Shown here piece by piece: positions 1-8,174 of a stretch of 43,810 nucleotides of DNA. Source of the stretch: Deltaproteobacteria bacterium Ga0077539 (lineage in GTDB: Bacteria > Myxococcota_A > Polyangia > Polyangiales > Ga0077539); contig LNEO01000039.1 in assembly GCA_001465015.1 (NCBI GenBank), positions 1 through 43,810 of the forward strand, written 5' to 3'. Within the stretch, counting starts at the first letter, position 1. Each line of letters starts with the position of its first letter. The position numbers were made by a program, and so were the translations under genes. The notes under the pieces are model-generated. The model saw only the letters and a list, made by a program, of their open reading frames with translations. It searched no databases and was not told the origin of the DNA.

Positions 1-116
1 GGAGTTTTCGGCGCCTATGGGGGCCGCCGCGCGGCTCGATATCCACCGTCGTTTCGTCTCTCGATTCTCAGCCCAAACGCTCTGTTTCCGCCGTGGAGTT
101 TTCGGCGCCTATGGGG
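1..116. repeat. 22-bp direct repeat at 1-22 and 95-116
   Basis: The first 22 bases of the window recur exactly at 95-116. The copy at 95-116 is inside the VWA coding frame and encodes VFGAYG. The copy at 1-22 lies in a different frame relative to that gene and is followed by unrelated sequence. One copy sitting exactly at the sequence end fits an assembly edge or a collapsed repeat better than a biological element. Confidence 0.8.
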
Positions 117-931
117 ACATTGCCTGGGGGTTGATGGTCTTTCCCGAGGTGAACCAGGGCTGCGGCGTGATGCCGTCGCTTTCGGTGCGACCGATGATCG
201 GCGGCGGCGATGCGGTGCTCGCGCGGCTCATGGATGCTCGTGTCGTGCCCTGGACGTTGTGCACGTTGCCGGGCGGATCGCCCGGAACACAACCGGCCGA
301 GACGCCGACGCAAGAGGCGCTGCAGGCGCTGCAAGCGGTCCCGGAGCTGCGTCGCAGTGATCGCGAGCGGATCATCGTTCTCGTGAGCGACGGCGGCGCG
401 ACGTGCGGCGCCACGGACGCGTCGCTGCGAGCGCGGTCCGAAGCGCTGCGCGCGATGGGCGTGCGAACCGCGGTCGTCGGCTTCGCGCTCGGCGGTGAGC
501 TCTCGGCAGCGACGCCGATGCTCAACGCCATCGCAGACGCGGGCGGGCTGCCGCGCATGGGCGCGCGCAACCGCTTCTACGAGGCCAATTCGCCTTCAGA
601 GCTCGCGGACGCGCTCTCAACCGTGATCACCGCAGCCATCCCGTGCACCTTCCGTCTGAGCAGCGTTCCGCCGGAGCCGATGTCGCTTCGCGTCTCGCTC
701 AACGACGCGCCCGTGAACGCAGACGCTCGAGACGGCTACACGTACAACGCGGCGGACAACACGATCACGTTCAACGGGGCGAGCTGCCGCCGAATCCAGA
801 GCCGCGAAGCGACCCGCGTCGGCGTGGCCTACGGATGCGCGACGCCTGCGTGTGTTCCGGTGCCCGAGGTCTGCGACGGCCTCGACAACAACTGCGACGG
901 AATGGTCGACAACGACTGCCGACCCGGCTGA
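2..931 (+). CDS. VWA-domain protein with MopE-like metal-binding tail, 5' partial
   Basis: The frame is open from the window edge; the first ATG is at 17, but the first 30 or so residues look unrelated to a VWA fold. From about nucleotide 98 the protein reads as the middle of a von Willebrand A domain (FGAYGDIAWGLMVFP), with a Thr-rich turn (PAETPTQEAL) and a VLVSDGGATCG strand matching later parts of the metal-ion adhesion site. The first MIDAS motif, DxSxS, is absent, so the N-terminus is missing. The C-terminus ends in EVCDGLDNNCDGMVDNDC, the putative metal-binding motif named after Methylococcus MopE and common in myxobacterial surface proteins. It is probably exported or surface-attached; the signal peptide would lie in the missing part. 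A 22-bp direct repeat at 1-22 and 95-116 suggests that the junction at the window start may be an artefact. Confidence 0.75.
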   Translation, partial: EFSAPMGAAARLDIHRRFVSRFSAQTLCFRRGVFGAYGDIAWGLMVFPEVNQGCGVMPSLSVRPMIGGGDAVLARLMDARVVPWTLCTLPGGSPGTQPAETPTQEALQALQAVPELRRSDRERIIVLVSDGGATCGATDASLRARSEALRAMGVRTAVVGFALGGELSAATPMLNAIADAGGLPRMGARNRFYEANSPSELADALSTVITAAIPCTFRLSSVPPEPMSLRVSLNDAPVNADARDGYTYNAADNTITFNGASCRRIQSREATRVGVAYGCATPACVPVPEVCDGLDNNCDGMVDNDCRPG

Positions 932-1024
932 GCGGCGCCAGTTGTATGCTCCTGCGTCGGTCGATCGCGGCGCGGCGCGGCACGAGCGTCAGCGTCTGCA
1001 CGGTGATCGGTGAATGGTGAATCG

Positions 1025-2500
1025 ATGGTTCGTTGCCGCTTCGTAGCGTCGTCACTGAAGACCGCTGGCTCGCTCATCGCGCGCAGCGTTTCGGTCATCC
1101 TCGTGCTCGGCTTCGTTGGATCGTGCGTGAGCCCAGCGACTCAAGGACGGATCGAGCTCGACACGGACGTTCCGGCGGGGCGCGCGCTGACGCTGACCGT
1201 CACGGTGCGCGGAGAAGGATCGGACGCGCCGGTGCAACGAGTGTGGCGTCGAATGGGCGCCGAGGGGATCGAGTTTCCATCGAGCTTCGGCGTCGTGCCG
1301 GCGACCGGACGACGCTCCGAACGCGTGGTCGTGGTCGCGGATCTCGACGTTCCGGCGGCGGGCGCAGACGCGGCGGTGCGGCTTCGTCGAACCGCCAGCT
1401 TTTCGTTCATCGAAGGAAGAACCGTGGTCGCGCGGATGTTTCTCTCGCTCGCGTGCGGGGCGATCACGACGGGGTGCGCGACGGTCGCGCCCGAGCAATG
1501 CACGCTCAGTGTGCGGTGCGAGGAGCTCGGCGCGACCTGCGGCGAGGGCGGTCGATGCGTCACGACCGCGGTCGAAGCAGACGCGGGCGTGGCCCCGACC
1601 GACAGCGGCGTCGCGCCAGACGTGGTTGCAGACACGTTCGTCGTCCGCTGCGGGGACGGCGTGTGCTCCCCGATCGAAGACTGTCGCAGTTGTTCCCGCG
1701 ACTGTGGCGAGTGTCCGTGTCCCGCGTCGGAGACTCGCTGCGGCTCCTGCGTCGACACAACACGGTCGGACCTGCACTGCGGCCGGTGCAACAACCCATG
1801 CCCAGCGGGCTCTTCGTGCGCGATGGGAGTGTGCGTCGACCCGTGCGCGAGCAACACCTGTAGCGGTCACGGCTGGTGCGAAGCGGGGCGGTGCATCTGT
1901 GATCCTGGCTACCAAGGCTCTGTCTGCTCGGCGTGCGGCGATGGTTGGGTCGCCACGGGCGGTGCTCCGCAATGCGCTCCCATGAATCGCGTCCTCGGCA
2001 CCGGCGCGGGCGAGACGGTGATGGGAACGGCAGCGCAGGACTACATGTCTGGCCTCGACGGAAACGACACGATGTCCGGGCTCGACGGCTTCGACTTCGT
2101 GAGCGGAAACGCTGACATCGATCAGGTCAACGGCAACACTGGGCGCGACGAAGTGCACGGCGGAGCTGGCGGCGACACGGTCATGGGAGGCTCGGAGGAC
2201 GACGCGGTCTTCGGCGACGACGGTGATGACGTCGTCATCGGCGGCATGGGCAATGATCGACTCATCGGCGGTCCCGGGGCCGACGTTCTTCAAGGCGGGG
2301 ACGGTGATGATCGATACGTGATCGACGGGCTCGGCAACGACACGATCGACGACAGCAGCGGAACGGATGCGGCGCGGGGCGTGCCCGGCGTTCGCGTCGC
2401 GTCGAACAGTGTGCAGGGCACGAGCAGAGTGTTGCGGCTCTCCAACGGCGCGACGGTTACGATTTTGCGCGACGCTGTCGAGCGTGTCCTTTGCCCCTGA
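1025..2500 (+). CDS. Lipoprotein with Cys-rich/EGF-like modules and RTX-type Ca-binding repeats
   Basis: 491 aa from ATG 1025; an in-frame GTG at 1010 would add five residues. The N-terminus has Arg residues, a hydrophobic stretch and a lipobox-like GFVGSC (Cys34), so a lipoprotein is inferred. A beta-rich region is followed by a Cys-rich stretch (residues about 200-310) with an EGF-like motif (CSGHGWCEAGRCICDPGYQG). Residues about 320-443 hold tandem glycine/aspartate nonapeptides such as GGMGNDRLIGGPGADVL and GGDGDDRYVIDG, which resemble hemolysin-type calcium-binding repeats. RTX repeats usually fold into a Ca-binding parallel beta roll outside the cell; in type I secreted proteins they sit near the C-terminus, as here, but the lipobox argues for an anchored protein. 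It follows the VWA/MopE gene on the same strand. Substrate and partner are unknown. Confidence 0.82.
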   Translation: MVRCRFVASSLKTAGSLIARSVSVILVLGFVGSCVSPATQGRIELDTDVPAGRALTLTVTVRGEGSDAPVQRVWRRMGAEGIEFPSSFGVVPATGRRSERVVVVADLDVPAAGADAAVRLRRTASFSFIEGRTVVARMFLSLACGAITTGCATVAPEQCTLSVRCEELGATCGEGGRCVTTAVEADAGVAPTDSGVAPDVVADTFVVRCGDGVCSPIEDCRSCSRDCGECPCPASETRCGSCVDTTRSDLHCGRCNNPCPAGSSCAMGVCVDPCASNTCSGHGWCEAGRCICDPGYQGSVCSACGDGWVATGGAPQCAPMNRVLGTGAGETVMGTAAQDYMSGLDGNDTMSGLDGFDFVSGNADIDQVNGNTGRDEVHGGAGGDTVMGGSEDDAVFGDDGDDVVIGGMGNDRLIGGPGADVLQGGDGDDRYVIDGLGNDTIDDSSGTDAARGVPGVRVASNSVQGTSRVLRLSNGATVTILRDAVERVLCP

Positions 2501-2729
2501 TCGGTCGCAGCGTCGGGCGAGCGCTCACGACCTCTCTCCGCTGACGATCGAGCGGTGACGGATGCTCGATCTGCGAAAAGCTGCCTGTGCGTCGAGCGTC
2601 GCTACCATCGAGTCGCTCGTTGTTCGCCGTTGATTGGTGGCGGTTCGACCCGTGTTCGACCACGCCGAGTGCTTGGAAATTTCTGCGACGCCCGAGCGTG
2701 CGGTGGTTTACGCTCTCGACACTGGACGG

Positions 2730-4070
2730 ATGCGATCGAACTCTGCTTCGCCGACGCGCGACGCGACGGCACTGTTGCTCTCTCTTGTGGCGACCGCGTG
2801 CAGCGGCACCAACCCTCCGGCGGACGTCGTCTCCAACGACTCGACGGCAGACGTAGCTTCGGACATCGCTGCGCCTGACGTCGCTGACGGCTCGGTGACG
2901 GACGCCGCGACGATGGACGCGACCGACGCGTTGGAGCCTGACGCCCCGCCGGAAGACGTGGTGCTCGGCCCAGCGTTTTGCGCGACGGGCACGAACGTTT
3001 CGGGGATCACCGTCCCCGCTGGATTTTGTGTGCGCAAATTCGCGGACGTCCCGCATCCGCGGACGATGACGATCGCCTCCAACGGCGATTTGCTCATCGG
3101 CTCACCGGGCCAGACGTACGTCACTACGACGGGCCCGGGCACGAGCGGCGTCGTCGTGCTCACCGACGACGACCGTGACGGCGTCGGCGAGCGCCACGAC
3201 TTTCTCACGGGCGTGAGCGACATCCACGGCGTCGCGATCGGCGGCGGATTTCTCTACTACACGACGATGTCGTCGATCTTTCGCACGCCGTATCGCGACG
3301 GCCAGCGCGCCGAGACGCCGGGCATGCGCGAAGACCTTCGGATGCCCGTGGAGTACGCGGGACAGCGCTCGACGCACCCGCTCGCGCGCTCGATCGGCGG
3401 CAACTTGTTCTCGTCGCGCTCGATGTCGCCGAGCTGCGGGCAGCCGATCGGCGAGATCTACCGCGTGTCGATGGGCGCAACGACGATGCTCGCTCGCGGC
3501 TTTCGCAACCCGATGTACATCCGCTGTCACTTCTCGCGCGAGCTGTGCGCTGCGACCGAGCTCGGCGACGACGGAAGCGCGATGGCGTTCGAGAAGCTGC
3601 TCATCCTGTCGACGTCGGGCGACTATGGCTACCCGCAGTGCGATGGCCGCGGGACGCTCGCGCGCTGCGGCGGGAGCTGCGCGACGACGACCGTCGAAGA
3701 CATTCGCTTTCCCCTCCAAGACACGCCGTTTGGCTTCGACTGGGAGCGGGGCAGCTGGCCCGAGCCCTACCGTCACGGGCTGTTCGTCGCGCTGCACGGC
3801 AGCTTCTACACCTCGCCTGGCTATCGCAACGCGGGGCTCGTCTTCGTCAGCACCGACCCTGCCACCGGCCGTCCTCGCGCGGGCGCGACGGTCACGCGCT
3901 TTCTCGAGGGGCTCGGGATGATGCGCGGCGAGAGCCAGCCGAACACCGTCGCGATCCAGCGCCCGGCGGACGTCGCGTTTGCGCCGGACGGAAGGCTCTT
4001 CTTCACCGTCGATCAGGGCAACGCCGTGTATTGGGTCGCGCCCGTGGGGCTGCGCCGTCGCGGAGGCTGA
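2730..4070 (+). CDS. PQQ-dependent sugar (sorbosone-type) dehydrogenase-like lipoprotein
   Basis: 446 aa from ATG 2730. I preferred this over an upstream in-frame start at 2634 because a signal sequence begins right here, ending in a lipobox-like VATAC (Cys24). A low-complexity Asp/Ala/Val linker (about residues 25-80) tethers the body. The rest has the layout of soluble glucose/sorbosone dehydrogenase beta-propellers: GFCVRKFADVPHPRTMTIASNG near the start, an IHGVAIGGG blade, GFRNPMYIRC, DTPFGFDWERGSWPEPYRHG, and a closing RPADVAFAPDGRLFFTVDQG. Members of this family use PQQ and Ca to oxidise aldoses or related aldehydes in the periplasm. Cofactor ligands were not mapped, so the reaction is inferred from family shape only. 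It could instead be a non-catalytic NHL-type propeller. Confidence 0.78.
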   Translation: MRSNSASPTRDATALLLSLVATACSGTNPPADVVSNDSTADVASDIAAPDVADGSVTDAATMDATDALEPDAPPEDVVLGPAFCATGTNVSGITVPAGFCVRKFADVPHPRTMTIASNGDLLIGSPGQTYVTTTGPGTSGVVVLTDDDRDGVGERHDFLTGVSDIHGVAIGGGFLYYTTMSSIFRTPYRDGQRAETPGMREDLRMPVEYAGQRSTHPLARSIGGNLFSSRSMSPSCGQPIGEIYRVSMGATTMLARGFRNPMYIRCHFSRELCAATELGDDGSAMAFEKLLILSTSGDYGYPQCDGRGTLARCGGSCATTTVEDIRFPLQDTPFGFDWERGSWPEPYRHGLFVALHGSFYTSPGYRNAGLVFVSTDPATGRPRAGATVTRFLEGLGMMRGESQPNTVAIQRPADVAFAPDGRLFFTVDQGNAVYWVAPVGLRRRGG

Positions 4071-4402
4071 TCGCGCGGGGACTCGCGTCGTCGAGCGTCC
4101 GTCGTCGTGCTCGGCGGGACGACGTGCGGTGAGCGCGCTTCGTCGCATCGTGTGTGCTCGGCTCGCACCAGTGCCTGGATGGCCCGAGTCGTTGCGTGCT
4201 GTGTCGAATCGTGAGAAATGACCAATGAGTCGGCGGCGAGGCGTTCGACTCTTGCTCCGTGTCGGGGACCACTTTCGGTCGGTTGACGTCTTCACGACGC
4301 GCTCACGAATTTTCTTTGCCGGCTACGCCGCGCAACCAACGCGTTTAGTACTAGAACTAAAGCGACGGACATCGCATCGAGTCGCGAGGCGGGAGACTCC
4401 CC
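4071..4402. other. Intergenic region upstream of the response regulator
   Basis: 332 bp without a convincing gene. Open frames here have no homology I recognise and run against the flanking codon usage. It holds a TTGACG hexamer at 4283-4288 that could be a -35 element, though no good -10 follows at 16-18 bp. It also holds an AT-rich palindrome at 4344-4361 and the GGGAG ribosome binding site at 4391-4395 of the next gene. Confidence 0.6.
4344..4361. promoter_or_regulatory. 18-bp AT-rich imperfect palindrome, candidate operator
   Basis: TTTAGTACTAGAACTAAA is self-complementary at 16 of 18 positions. It lies 41 bp before the TTG start at 4403, within an otherwise very GC-rich intergenic stretch. 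Position and symmetry fit a dimeric repressor or activator site controlling the response-regulator operon. No cognate regulator is identifiable in the window. Confidence 0.4.
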
Positions 4403-5464
4403 TTGAACGAGTACGAAATTCGATTCAGCACCATCCCCGAGCTGGCTGAAGTGTTCACCACGGAGCTGGTTCAGCGCAGGCTGTTCGTCGTGGGAGCCGA
4501 CCAGGTTCTCGAAGGCGAAGAGATCTCGTTGCGGTTGGTGCTGCCGGAGACCCAATCGGTGCTCTCGGCGCTGGGACTCGTGCTCGAGCATCGCAGCGAC
4601 CCGCGGGGCAGGGGCGCGGACGTTGTCCTGATCGACGTGCGAGACGACACGCTCGCGCTCATCGAGCAGTTCATCACCGAGCGGCTCGACGCGTCGCAGG
4701 GTGAGGTCGAGCTCGCGCCTGCCGCGCGCAAGCTCGACGTGCTCATCGTCGAAGACGACCCGATTTTTCAAGAGCAAGCCGCGCTGGCGTTTCGTCGGGC
4801 GGGAGACCAGGTCCGCTTCGCGCGCGACGGGTTCGAGGCGCTCGCGTCCGCGCTGCGCGCGCGGCCGGACGTCATCCTCTCGGACGTGAACATGCCCAGG
4901 ATGGACGGGTGGCAGCTTCTGCGAATGATTCGGGGTAACCCGAAGCTCGCGACTGTTCCTGTCGTGTTTACGACGAACCTCGCGAGCGAGCGTGATCGCT
5001 TGAGGGGCTATCAGCTCGGGGTCGACGACTTCGTCGCCAAGCCCTTTCGCCCTATCGAGCTGCGGACCCGCGCCGAGCGCCTCGTGCACAGACGACACAC
5101 GATCGCCGCGCCGACGGACAGCCGAACCACCATTCGCGGAGACCTGTCGCAGGTGACGCTGCCGAGCGTGTTGTCACTGCTCGAACTCGAGCAGCGCTCG
5201 GGCGCGATCGAGGTCAACGGGCCGGTGCGCGGCGTGCTCTGGGTCGCTCGGGGTCGCGCCCTGCGCTGTCGCATGTCTGACCGGCGAAACGGGACGCCGT
5301 CGACGCCCATGCAGTCCGCGTTCGCGCTGCTCAGCGCGAGATCGGGCGAGTTCGTGTTCACCGCCAACGACGCCGAGGTCGACGACGAGCTCTCGACCTC
5401 GATCACCGCCCTGCTCATGGAGCACGCGCGGGTCAGCGACGAGTCCGATCGCGACGCGGACTAA
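4403..5464 (+). CDS. Response regulator with N-terminal PilZ-like region and C-terminal DUF4388 (PATAN) domain
   Basis: 353 aa, TTG start with GGAG seven bases upstream. Residues 1-95 resemble the divergent PilZ-like module found in myxobacterial regulators but lack the RxxxR c-di-GMP motif. Residues 112-228 form a REC domain with acidic pocket Asp118/Asp119, phospho-acceptor Asp161 (LSDVNMPRMDGW), Thr190 and Lys213 (VAKPF), so it should be phosphorylatable. Residues about 244-340 match the DUF4388/PATAN type (GDLSQVTLPSVLSLLELEQRSGAIEV), usually a protein-interaction output. There is no DNA-binding domain and no histidine kinase nearby, so an orphan regulator signalling through protein contacts is inferred. 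A TonB-like gene follows 71 bp downstream on the same strand. Confidence 0.88.
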   Translation: MNEYEIRFSTIPELAEVFTTELVQRRLFVVGADQVLEGEEISLRLVLPETQSVLSALGLVLEHRSDPRGRGADVVLIDVRDDTLALIEQFITERLDASQGEVELAPAARKLDVLIVEDDPIFQEQAALAFRRAGDQVRFARDGFEALASALRARPDVILSDVNMPRMDGWQLLRMIRGNPKLATVPVVFTTNLASERDRLRGYQLGVDDFVAKPFRPIELRTRAERLVHRRHTIAAPTDSRTTIRGDLSQVTLPSVLSLLELEQRSGAIEVNGPVRGVLWVARGRALRCRMSDRRNGTPSTPMQSAFALLSARSGEFVFTANDAEVDDELSTSITALLMEHARVSDESDRDAD

Positions 5465-5544
5465 GTCCCGATCAGCGCATCGCGCGACCGCGCGCCCATT
5501 CGGGGGAATCGACGCTGCCGCTCGGCAGTTGTCCGTTGCATCCG

Positions 5545-6828
5545 ATGCTGCATCGCGCGTGGATCGGCCGAAACCGCTCGAAGTCCGGCGCAGACGCCGC
5601 CGCCCGCTTCATCGTTGCGTCGCTCGCCGCGCACGCCGCGCTCTACGGAGCGCTCCGTTGCCGCTCGCCAAAGAGCTACCTCGTCGATCGCGTGATCCTC
5701 GCGCCGTTCGAGATGCAGCTCGTGCCGCTGCGCCGCGCTGCGCCCTCGATCGATCCGCGGCCCGAGTCGATCGCGCTCGTCGCAGCACCCAGGCTCGCGA
5801 CCCGAGCGACCCCGCAGCCCGTCGCGTTCGCGAGCGCGAGCGCGCGGTTGATCGACGATGCTCCAGCGCCGAGCGAGGGCGAGTCCCAGCCGTCGCGCGG
5901 GACGACAGTCGTGATCCCCCCTCGGTCGTCGCTGTCGGGGATGCGGCTGCTCGAGTCGGTCGAGCGCGACGCGTGGACGCACCGCGGACAGCACACGTTT
6001 TCAACGAACCCTCAGCCGCAAGCGGCAGAGCCTGGCGGCCGGACGCTCTCGGACAACGTCGCGCGGGTGCGAGACGACTGGCGCGAACAAGTCCTTCGAG
6101 GCGCTCCGCCTCCGAGGCCAGCGGGCTCTTCGGATTTCGTGCGTCGTTACGTCGCAGAGGCCGCGCGGGCGTGGCGTCCGACGCTCGCGTCGGATCCCTC
6201 CGGTGTCGATGGCATCGTGCGGCTGCTCACCAGCGGGGTCGCAGGCTATCGCGAGGCGATGACCGACATGCTCGGCGGCTTCGGCAGCGACCGCGGCGCG
6301 GCTGCGTCCGACGCGCTCGACAACGCGCACCCCAACTCGCCGATGCTGCAGTCGAGCCCGACGCTCAACCAGACTGGACGCGCGCTCGCGCGGCGGATCT
6401 CGGCGGAGCTCGAGGTCGCCCAGGCCCCAGACGGCTCGATCGTCTCTGTGCGGGTCGCGCGCAGCTCTGGCACGCGATGGTTCGACAGCCAGGCGGTCAG
6501 CGCGGTGCAAACGGCGGTCGCGAGCGCGACCGCTGGGGCGAGCCGCGCCGCGGGCGCGCCGACGGGGGCGGGTACGCGATCGCGGTGGGAGTTCGAGCTG
6601 CGTATCGCGCGAAACCTCCCCGTCGCGCTCGGGCCGCAGCTTCCCGGATCGCCACCAGTATTCAACTATCTGTCGGGCGGCGTCGAGTGGGGCGGCGTGG
6701 ACCCACCCCGAGCGATGTACCCGTTTGCGCTCCACCGCTATCAGCGCATTCGCGTGCTGTGGATCGTCCCCGACGGAGCGCCCCGCGAGCAGCGCCGCGA
6801 CGCTGGCGCCGCCCCGATGGCGCGCTGA
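5545..6828 (+). CDS. TonB-like energy-transducer family protein
   Basis: 427 aa from ATG 5545; an in-frame TTG at 5536 adds three residues. A single N-terminal hydrophobic helix after a basic stretch (FIVASLAAHAALYGAL), then a long Pro/Ala/Arg-rich region, then a C-terminal module with GSIVSVRVARSSGTRWFDSQAVSAVQTA, which matches the TonB C-terminal pattern (D/GGxVxxxxxxxSSGxxxxDxxAxxAV). It is thus likely anchored in the inner membrane and spans the periplasm. The region after the TonB-like motif extends further than usual. No ExbB, ExbD or receptor gene is adjacent, so its partner is unknown. It probably shares a transcript with the flanking plus-strand genes. Confidence 0.62.
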   Translation: MLHRAWIGRNRSKSGADAAARFIVASLAAHAALYGALRCRSPKSYLVDRVILAPFEMQLVPLRRAAPSIDPRPESIALVAAPRLATRATPQPVAFASASARLIDDAPAPSEGESQPSRGTTVVIPPRSSLSGMRLLESVERDAWTHRGQHTFSTNPQPQAAEPGGRTLSDNVARVRDDWREQVLRGAPPPRPAGSSDFVRRYVAEAARAWRPTLASDPSGVDGIVRLLTSGVAGYREAMTDMLGGFGSDRGAAASDALDNAHPNSPMLQSSPTLNQTGRALARRISAELEVAQAPDGSIVSVRVARSSGTRWFDSQAVSAVQTAVASATAGASRAAGAPTGAGTRSRWEFELRIARNLPVALGPQLPGSPPVFNYLSGGVEWGGVDPPRAMYPFALHRYQRIRVLWIVPDGAPREQRRDAGAAPMAR

Positions 6829-6882
6829 AAGGGTGGCCGGGTCATTTGCGCGAGGGGCAGGGTTTGGTAGGTGCTCTAGGTG

Positions 6883-7698
6883 ATGCGAATTTCCGTCCTT
6901 CGCTGCGTCGCGATGCTCGCGTGCGTTTCGGTCTCTGCCGATGCGCTCGCGCGGGACCGAATCACGTACCCGTACCGGGGCGTAACCCACGTGCATCGGC
7001 AGATCGACGGGTTCGACGCGCACGTTCTCACGATCGACCTGGCGTGCGCGGAGATCGACGTCCTCTCGACGCGGCCGCGAGAGCGCTTCACGACCGTGTC
7101 GACATTTGCGCGCGAGCAGCACGCGCAGATCGCCATCAACGCGAACTTCTTCGACGACGGCGCGACCTCGTGTGGTCTCGCGGTCGGCGATGGTCGCGTG
7201 TGGCGCGACTCGACGCAGTCGAACTGCGGAGCATCCATCGCCTTTGGGCGCAACGGGCACGGCTGGCGGGCGGACGTGTTCGACTCGTTCGGCTGGGTCC
7301 GCGAGAATCCGCTGCGGTGGGCCTCGCAGGTCGTGACAGGCAAGCCGGTGCTGCTGCGCCGCGGAGAGATCGCGTTTCACCCGCACGAGCCGACGGGAAT
7401 GTGGCGAGTACACCCGCGGACAGCGATCGGCATCGGCGCCGATCGACACACGCTCGTGATCGCCGTCGTCGAAGGGCGGCGTCGCAGCGCGCCGGGAATG
7501 ACTTCGAACGAGATGATCCCGCTGCTCGAAGAGTTTGCGGTGTCCGACGCGATCAACCTGGATGGAGGCGGGTCCTCTGCGCTCTACATCGCGTCGGAAG
7601 GTGGAATCGTGAATCGACCCAGCGACGGCCGCGAGCGCACGGTGATCAACCACCTGGGCTTTCGAATCACGTCAGCGTGGCACTCGATCGACCCCTGA
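6883..7698 (+). CDS. Exported phosphodiester glycosidase family protein (NAGPA/DUF2233-like)
   Basis: 271 aa from ATG 6883; an in-frame GTG lies directly before it at 6880. The N-terminus is a short signal peptide (VAMLACVSVSADALA). The body carries family hallmarks: AQIAINANFFDDG early, a TGKPVLLRRG block in the middle, RTAIGIGADRHTLVIAVVEGRR, and DAINLDGGGSSALYI near the end. The family includes human N-acetylglucosamine-1-phosphodiester alpha-N-acetylglucosaminidase and many bacterial exported proteins acting on glycans; the exact bacterial substrate is usually unknown. It converges with the PilZ gene, with 10 bp between the stops. An envelope-polysaccharide role is an inference from the neighbouring glycosyltransferase and M23 peptidase. 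Confidence 0.85.
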   Translation: MRISVLRCVAMLACVSVSADALARDRITYPYRGVTHVHRQIDGFDAHVLTIDLACAEIDVLSTRPRERFTTVSTFAREQHAQIAINANFFDDGATSCGLAVGDGRVWRDSTQSNCGASIAFGRNGHGWRADVFDSFGWVRENPLRWASQVVTGKPVLLRRGEIAFHPHEPTGMWRVHPRTAIGIGADRHTLVIAVVEGRRRSAPGMTSNEMIPLLEEFAVSDAINLDGGGSSALYIASEGGIVNRPSDGRERTVINHLGFRITSAWHSIDP

Positions 7699-7708
7699 GC
7701 GTCGGCGC

Positions 7709-8143
7709 TCACGCGTCGGGGATGTACACGATCGTGTTGACGAGCTGAACGAGGCGCTCGCGCTGCTCGGGCTCGAGCTCGACGAAGCGTACGCCCATGC
7801 CAGGGTTGAGATTGTCGCCGCCTTCTCGCCAGGGGTTGACCCAGGCGACCTCGCCGACGAGCGTGAGCGCTTCTTCGCCGGGAGGGGCGAAGGACACCAG
7901 CACTCGCGTTCCGCGCGGAAGAGGCTCCTTCGAGTACACGAAGATCCCGAGGGCCGAGATGTTGGTGATCGTCGAGAACAGAAAGTTGTCGTTGGACTTG
8001 TAGTCCACCGGCCACGCGACGGGGATGCGATCGTGTGATCGTCGCTCGGGGACGCCGGGAGGCGGAAGCGAGCGTCGCGGTGGCGGCGGCGTCGATTCGC
8101 TGGGAGGGGCGTCTGTTGGGTCTTTCTTGCCGCTTGTGTTCAT
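7709..8143 (-). CDS. PilZ domain protein, predicted c-di-GMP binder
   Basis: 144 aa. The start at 8143 is set by a GGAGGG Shine-Dalgarno seven or so bases upstream; the longer open frame runs backwards into the neighbouring glycosyltransferase in the wrong frame. Residues 1-33 are a Pro/Ser-rich tail. The PilZ domain follows, with the RxxxR motif at 35-39 (RSHDR) and the [D/N]xSxxG motif at 61-66 (NISALG), both needed for c-di-GMP binding in characterised PilZ proteins. The C-terminus (GMGVRFVELEPEQRERL) matches the myxobacterial PilZ subgroup. It lies 31 bp downstream of the glycosyltransferase gene on the same strand, so control of envelope polysaccharide synthesis or motility by c-di-GMP is a reasonable inference. 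Confidence 0.9.
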   Translation of the reverse strand: MNTSGKKDPTDAPPSESTPPPPRRSLPPPGVPERRSHDRIPVAWPVDYKSNDNFLFSTITNISALGIFVYSKEPLPRGTRVLVSFAPPGEEALTLVGEVAWVNPWREGGDNLNPGMGVRFVELEPEQRERLVQLVNTIVYIPDA

Positions 8144-8174
8144 GTGGCTCCCTCCGTGCGCTCCGTTCGCGTCT

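Noticed and set aside
4225..4449. 74-codon frame upstream of the response regulator
   Set aside because: Overlaps the regulator start, is Arg-rich and has no motif; the region is better read as regulatory.
5529..7748. 739-codon plus-strand open frame
   Set aside because: Arg/Ala-rich translation overlapping the TonB-like and glycosidase genes in another frame; typical of high-GC shadow frames.
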